A stretch of 17,205 nt of DNA from Prevotellaceae bacterium (GTDB taxonomy: Bacteria; Bacteroidota; Bacteroidia; Bacteroidales; Bacteroidaceae), in the NCBI GenBank assembly GCA_030523505.1, contig JAUNIK010000011.1, positions 1-17,205 of the forward strand. The letters run 5' to 3'. Below, piece by piece: positions 14,776 to 17,205 of this stretch; positions within the stretch are counted from its first letter, which is position 1, and each line of letters starts with the position of its first letter. Both the position numbers and the translations under genes were made by a program. The notes under the pieces are model-generated. The model had not been told where the DNA came from and did not search any database. It saw only the letters and a program-made list of their open reading frames with translations.

Positions 14776-15238
14776 CAGCCTTCTCCTCCTTTTTGGCTAT
14801 ATGCTCATAGACATCAAGAATCTTTGTCTCGTTGACATCTACAATTTCATAGTCAGACATTGAACCCTTGAATCCCTCGTTAGTGTTGGCGAGAGCATTC
14901 TCAGAGCTTGAAGCCTGTACGAGGTAAGTTACCTTCTGACGCTTCTCCTTGGCGGTCTTTTCGTCAATCGTAATGAAAGCAACCTTTACCTTGAACCACT
15001 TGTCAGCCTTGGAGTCATCACTGAAGAATACCTCCTTGTAGGCTGCAATCTGAATGGTAGTCACTTCCAGTTCACCACTTGTGAAAGGAGTCATTTCCTC
15101 AATGGCACACGTCTCTGCTTCAGAGAATGAAAGTGCATCGAGAGCAATCCTTTCAGTTGTCTTTTTGGTCAAACCGTCCTCATGAGTCTTGTCATAGGAA
15201 ACGGCACACTCAAACCATTTAGCTGTTCTTGAACGCAT
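14762..15238 (-). CDS. DUF4494-like phage protein
   Basis: This 158-residue protein matches what I recall of DUF4494, a family found in Bacteroidetes and their phages. It begins near WFECAVSYDKT, contains ALSFSEAETCAIEEMTPFTS, DKWFKVKVAFITIDEKTAKE and a YLVQASSSENALANTNEGFK block, and ends with SDYEIVDVNETKILDVYEH. The function is unknown. The frequent association with phage replication and nucleotide genes suggests an early role, by context only. No catalytic motif or membrane segment is visible, and the C-terminus is charged (KKEEKADGEE). It starts 20 nt after the dUTPase stop and overlaps the DUF4406 gene by 14 nt. Confidence 0.7.
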   Translation of the reverse strand: MRSRTAKWFECAVSYDKTHEDGLTKKTTERIALDALSFSEAETCAIEEMTPFTSGELEVTTIQIAAYKEVFFSDDSKADKWFKVKVAFITIDEKTAKEKRQKVTYLVQASSSENALANTNEGFKGSMSDYEIVDVNETKILDVYEHIAKKEEKADGEE

Positions 15239-15258
15239 AATTTACTTGATTTATAGGG

Positions 15259-15753
15259 TTATTCGTTGTTCTGCTTACCGAAACCACCGATACGGTCAGT
15301 CTCGTCCAGTGTGTCAACCTCAACAAACTCAGTGTCAGGAACAACGCAGAACTTCAACTGAGAGACAGCCTGTTCGCGGTGTAGGAAGAAACGCTGTGTC
15401 TTGACGCGCTCATCACGCACATGAAGGATAACACCAACCTCATTACGATAGTCAGAGTCAATGAGACCGAGGATAACGTCAGCATCAATGCGATACTCGT
15501 TACCTTCAGAATCCTTCTCGTTGCCAAACTCATCGTAAGCCTTCAGACCCTTTGCAGCGTATCCGGCACGAGTACGGTCATCGAGACCAAGTGTAGGAGG
15601 CATGGCAATGGCAAAGCCGAGAGGAATGATCTGGCGACCAAACTTCAGTTCATAGTCACAAGGCAGCATAGCATCGTAAGCCGCCGAACCTTCAGTGATG
15701 CGTGCTGGAATGATAGCGTCATCACGCAACTTCTTGATAAGAATTTGATTCAT
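15259..15753 (-). CDS. dut: dUTPase (deoxyuridine 5'-triphosphate nucleotidohydrolase)
   Basis: dUTPase splits dUTP to dUMP and pyrophosphate, keeping uracil out of DNA and supplying the substrate of thymidylate synthase. All five trimeric-dUTPase motifs can be found in 164 residues: motif 1 SAAYDAMLP (23-31), motif 2 RAGYAAKG (62-69), motif 3 GLIDSDYRNEVGVIL (96-110) with catalytic D99 and Tyr102, motif 4 REQAVSQLKF (126-135) and motif 5 RIGGFGKQ (154-161). Several positions differ from the common consensus: Ser to Ala at 63 in motif 2, Gly to Asn at 104 in motif 3, Ser to Lys at 160 in motif 5. An insertion of charged residues (about 75-90) lies between motifs 2 and 3. The gene is in the leftward phage series with thyX, which supports the assignment. 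Confidence 0.9.
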   Translation of the reverse strand: MNQILIKKLRDDAIIPARITEGSAAYDAMLPCDYELKFGRQIIPLGFAIAMPPTLGLDDRTRAGYAAKGLKAYDEFGNEKDSEGNEYRIDADVILGLIDSDYRNEVGVILHVRDERVKTQRFFLHREQAVSQLKFCVVPDTEFVEVDTLDETDRIGGFGKQNNE

Positions 15754-15785
15754 TGTAAAAACTTTTTAATTGTTGATAATTGGGT

Positions 15786-16055
15786 TTATTCCTCAAAGTT
15801 GGATTGTTCCGGCATTGGTTCTTCAGGAACGTGCGTAAAAGCCTCAATGTCCTTCTGGAGTTTGTGGTTCTCCAGCTTCAGTTGGTTTAGAGATTCCTGG
15901 AGTGTTGTGTTCTCCTTCTGAAGCTCCATTGCACGCTTGTGTTGTTCACCAAGTTCCTGATTGTAGGACTTAATTTGTCCTTCCATCGTCTGCATCATCA
16001 TCTCAAAGCGAGAGAAAAGCATGATGATGTTTCCAAAGATTGGTTCGTTACTCAT
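15786..16055 (-). CDS. Small coiled-coil protein (89 aa)
   Basis: Not recognised as a named family. Residues about 18-73 form a long uninterrupted helix with heptad spacing of Leu/Met/Ile (QTMEGQIKSYNQELGEQHKR, then ENTTLQESLNQLKLENHKLQ), so it should dimerise as a coiled coil. The last 15 residues (VPEEPMPEQSNFEE) are acidic and proline-containing. It starts 5 nt after the upstream membrane-protein gene and is followed 32 nt later by dut, so it belongs to the series. The leader AATCAATATG also precedes the small gene at 16479-16631. Role unknown; a scaffold, replication adaptor or inhibitor are all open. Confidence 0.7.
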   Translation of the reverse strand: MSNEPIFGNIIMLFSRFEMMMQTMEGQIKSYNQELGEQHKRAMELQKENTTLQESLNQLKLENHKLQKDIEAFTHVPEEPMPEQSNFEE

Positions 16056-16060
16056 ATTGA

Positions 16061-16336
16061 TTATAGATTTGAAAGTTTAACGGCAATATCGCCGCACATA
16101 TAGTTTACTATGTGTTCAATGCCCTGATCGGTAAAGTGACCCTTCTTGCAGGACCAACCATTCTGATTCATGGTACACTCTACACACTCACTGCACTTGT
16201 AATGTTTCTGAATGTCTCGTTTGGCGGTTCTTCTGCCCTCTTGGAAGCCTTCTTCCTTGCCGACATCATAGAACACCTTACAAGCCACCAGAAAGATGAT
16301 TATTGCCACTATAATGACAAATAGACTTACTTGCAT
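16061..16336 (-). CDS. Small membrane-anchored Cys-rich protein (91 aa)
   Basis: The start at ATG 16336 places one hydrophobic helix directly at the N-terminus (SLFVIIVAIIIFLVACKVFY, residues 4-23), probably a membrane anchor. The soluble part is basic (GRRTAKRDIQKHYK), then has C48, C51, C54, C63 and H67 (CSECVEC, SCKKGH), a likely zinc or Fe-S site. A longer frame starting at 16375 adds 13 residues and overlaps the preceding gene; the shorter start is preferred because it leaves a 5-nt gap. No family is recognised. With the helix first and no cleavage motif, the soluble part is more likely cytoplasmic if positive-inside rules hold. It belongs to the leftward phage series. Confidence 0.65.
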   Translation of the reverse strand: MQVSLFVIIVAIIIFLVACKVFYDVGKEEGFQEGRRTAKRDIQKHYKCSECVECTMNQNGWSCKKGHFTDQGIEHIVNYMCGDIAVKLSNL

Positions 16337-16341
16337 ACTTG

Positions 16342-16476
16342 TTACATTTTGTAGATTTTGCCGCAATGCTTGCAACGATAGTGAAGCACCTTGCCACGAT
16401 GGTCATATACAGGCCAGTAATCGTGACCAAAGAAACGGCAGATTAAACGTCTGATTGATTGTAATAGCCTACTCAT
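16342..16476 (-). CDS. Very small CxxC protein (44 aa), phage zinc-ribbon type
   Basis: The start at 16476 gives MSRLLQSIRRLICRFFGHDY and then a short linker to YRCKHCGKIYKM. C13, H18, C35 and C38 could bind one zinc ion. The layout, a basic helix with Cys and GH followed by an RCxxCG ending, resembles small prophage proteins such as those gathered under DUF1660, by recollection only. The upstream small membrane-protein gene ends 2 nt before this start, and the next gene begins 5 nt after its stop, so tight packing supports translation. The frame is open to 16551, but the extra part is a shadow of the upstream gene. Function unknown. Confidence 0.6.
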   Translation of the reverse strand: MSRLLQSIRRLICRFFGHDYWPVYDHRGKVLHYRCKHCGKIYKM

Positions 16477-16478
16477 AA

Positions 16479-16631
16479 CTAAATTCCGAATATCCTTGCA
16501 AGTAATCGTGATAACCAGTTTTCGTGAGTAGCATAGTATTTGTCTGCCCACTTAGCAAACCACAAAAACACTAAACAAATGACTGCAATACACAAGGCAA
16601 TCAGTTCAATCCCATTAAAATATATGTTCAT
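16479..16631 (-). CDS. Very small single-pass membrane protein (50 aa)
   Basis: ATG at 16631 opens 50 codons ending in TAG. The protein begins MNIYFNGIELIALCIAVICL and continues VFLWFAKWADKYYATHENWL. Residues about 8-26 form one transmembrane helix, and the C-terminal SRLLARIFGI is basic and amphipathic. It fits exactly in the gap between its neighbours (5 nt after the upstream stop, 2 nt before the next start), and its leader AATCAATATG is the same as that of the coiled-coil gene at 15786-16055. This is why I call it a gene despite the length. No family is recognised. Small phage membrane proteins of this kind include superinfection-exclusion and lysis-control proteins, but nothing here indicates a choice. 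Confidence 0.6.
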   Translation of the reverse strand: MNIYFNGIELIALCIAVICLVFLWFAKWADKYYATHENWLSRLLARIFGI

Positions 16632-16636
16632 ATTGA

Positions 16637-17185
16637 TTAAGTATTATCGCGGACAACAAAAGTCCACTCGTCCATGTTGAAAATGTTTTCCAGTTCTTTA
16701 ATGATTGGAAAGAATTGTTCCTTATCACGCAGAGCTACACCACAGTCACCAGGCCTACTGTATTGATAATGCCCCATATCCCAATCAATCATTTCCTGAG
16801 TTAGTGGAATACCAAGGTCAAACTCCAGATTCTCGCTTTCTCTTGGTATTTCAATACCGCCGAGATAGCCACCGATGATATGGTTTGGATGACCTACTTC
16901 ATGGCACTGAATGTTTGAATGAGCTTTGCAAAAGTAGTGACAAGCACCACCACACATACCAACAAATGTTGTTATCTCAAAAGTCAGCACACGTTTACCA
17001 TCTTTGCGATCAGCTTCAGCAATAAAATTATCCATTTGTTTGGTTATGTAATTCTTATGCTGGAACGTAAAACCTTCTCCTATGCTTGCAGGGAGAGGAA
17101 ACGGACCATCCTGAATGTCATAGCCACGATTGAATGTAGTATGTTGCTGAAGCCACTGAATGATTTGTTCTTTAGTCTTTTTCAT
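16637..17185 (-). CDS. Hypothetical protein with a Cys/His cluster (182 aa)
   Basis: Not recognised. The protein is soluble-looking with no membrane segment. Its centre carries an unusual concentration of potential metal ligands, C78, C82, H83, C86, H89, C94, H95, H99 and H102 (CGGACHYFCKAHSNIQCHEV, then GHPNH), followed by a glycine-rich IIGGYLGGIEI. The C-terminal half is acidic and aromatic (DWDMGHYQYSRPGDCG, NMDEWTFVVRDNT). The cluster could bind zinc or iron and might be catalytic, but no known hydrolase motif is matched. It is the rightmost complete gene; the 20 bases before it could hold the end of another leftward gene (IELVE then TAA, 2 nt before this start). Confidence 0.65.
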   Translation of the reverse strand: MKKTKEQIIQWLQQHTTFNRGYDIQDGPFPLPASIGEGFTFQHKNYITKQMDNFIAEADRKDGKRVLTFEITTFVGMCGGACHYFCKAHSNIQCHEVGHPNHIIGGYLGGIEIPRESENLEFDLGIPLTQEMIDWDMGHYQYSRPGDCGVALRDKEQFFPIIKELENIFNMDEWTFVVRDNT

Positions 17186-17205
17186 AATTATTCAACAAGT
17201 TCAAT

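Larger units (their letters stand above)
7892..17205. mobile_element. Prophage-like integrated element, left part; right end outside the window
   Basis: The boundary is placed at the 3' end of tRNA-Ser. From there on the genes change character: a tyrosine recombinase, a second tRNA in its own unit, and a dense leftward series of short overlapping genes including dUTPase, ThyX, NrdD/NrdG, thioredoxin and DUF4406/DUF4494-like proteins, a mixture typical of tailed-phage early regions. Base composition is visibly lower in G+C than in mfd or the symporter gene. No structural phage genes (terminase, portal, capsid, tail) are in the window, so an integrative plasmid or conjugative element is not formally excluded. 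The direct repeat of the tRNA 3' end that would mark the other boundary is not present within the window. Confidence 0.75.

Noticed and set aside
17188..17205. End of a further leftward gene (IELVE then TAA)
   Set aside because: Only five codons are visible; frame and identity cannot be supported.
1..17205. CRISPR array, rRNA genes or insertion sequences
   Set aside because: No regularly spaced direct repeats, rRNA-like sequence or transposase frame was seen.

Overview
The window spans the junction between a Bacteroidales-type chromosome, most like Prevotella or a close relative, and an integrated mobile element that is very probably a prophage. The taxonomic call rests on promoters of the Bacteroidetes form (TTG or TTTG, about 20 nt, TAnnTTTG) ahead of rpmE2 and tRNA-Ser, tRNA genes without an encoded CCA end, A/T-rich leaders without Shine-Dalgarno sequences, and the Mfd, TrxB and L31 sequences. 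The species cannot be fixed from the sequence alone.

Chromosomal part (1 to about 7891). Reading rightward: the 3' part of mfd (transcription-repair coupling factor), then 13 nt later a sodium:solute symporter gene. A roughly 440-nt intergenic region follows, holding a TAnnTTTG promoter element inside an inverted repeat and a 23-codon small ORF. On the minus strand come a WYL-domain regulator, thioredoxin reductase (trxB) and the type B ribosomal protein L31 (rpmE2) with its promoter and terminator. G-rich REP-like palindromes sit at the 3' ends of the WYL gene and trxB, and one supplies the WYL stop codon. The chromosomal stretch ends with tRNA-Ser(UGA), which has a near-perfect promoter and a strong hairpin behind it.

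Mobile element (about 7892 to beyond 17205). A tyrosine recombinase gene points away from the tRNA-Ser 3' end, the usual arrangement for a phage integrated in a tRNA gene. A separate minus-strand unit carries a tRNA with anticodon CAU and initiator hallmarks (C1-A72 mismatch, A11-U24 pair). From the right edge back to 9734 runs a leftward, tightly packed, often overlapping gene series that ends in a strong terminator at 9681-9715. It encodes small Cys-rich, coiled-coil and membrane proteins of unknown function, then a nucleotide-metabolism block: dUTPase, a DUF4494-like protein, a DUF4406 (nucleoside deoxyribosyltransferase-like) protein, a divergent ThyX, a 55-aa protein, thioredoxin, anaerobic ribonucleotide reductase NrdD and its activase NrdG, then two hypothetical genes.

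How the genes fit together. NrdG installs the glycyl radical on NrdD, which makes deoxyribonucleotides without oxygen. The adjacent thioredoxin may supply electrons. dUTPase would turn dUTP into dUMP, the substrate of ThyX. This is a self-contained anaerobic DNA-precursor supply for phage replication in a gut- or rumen-type anaerobe. The most unusual points are the ThyX signature (RHRx7S reads RTSx7S with the spacing kept), the initiator-type tRNA on the element, an integrase lacking the usual first catalytic Arg, and the promoter-bracketing inverted repeat before the 23-codon ORF. The other prophage end and the structural genes lie outside the window.
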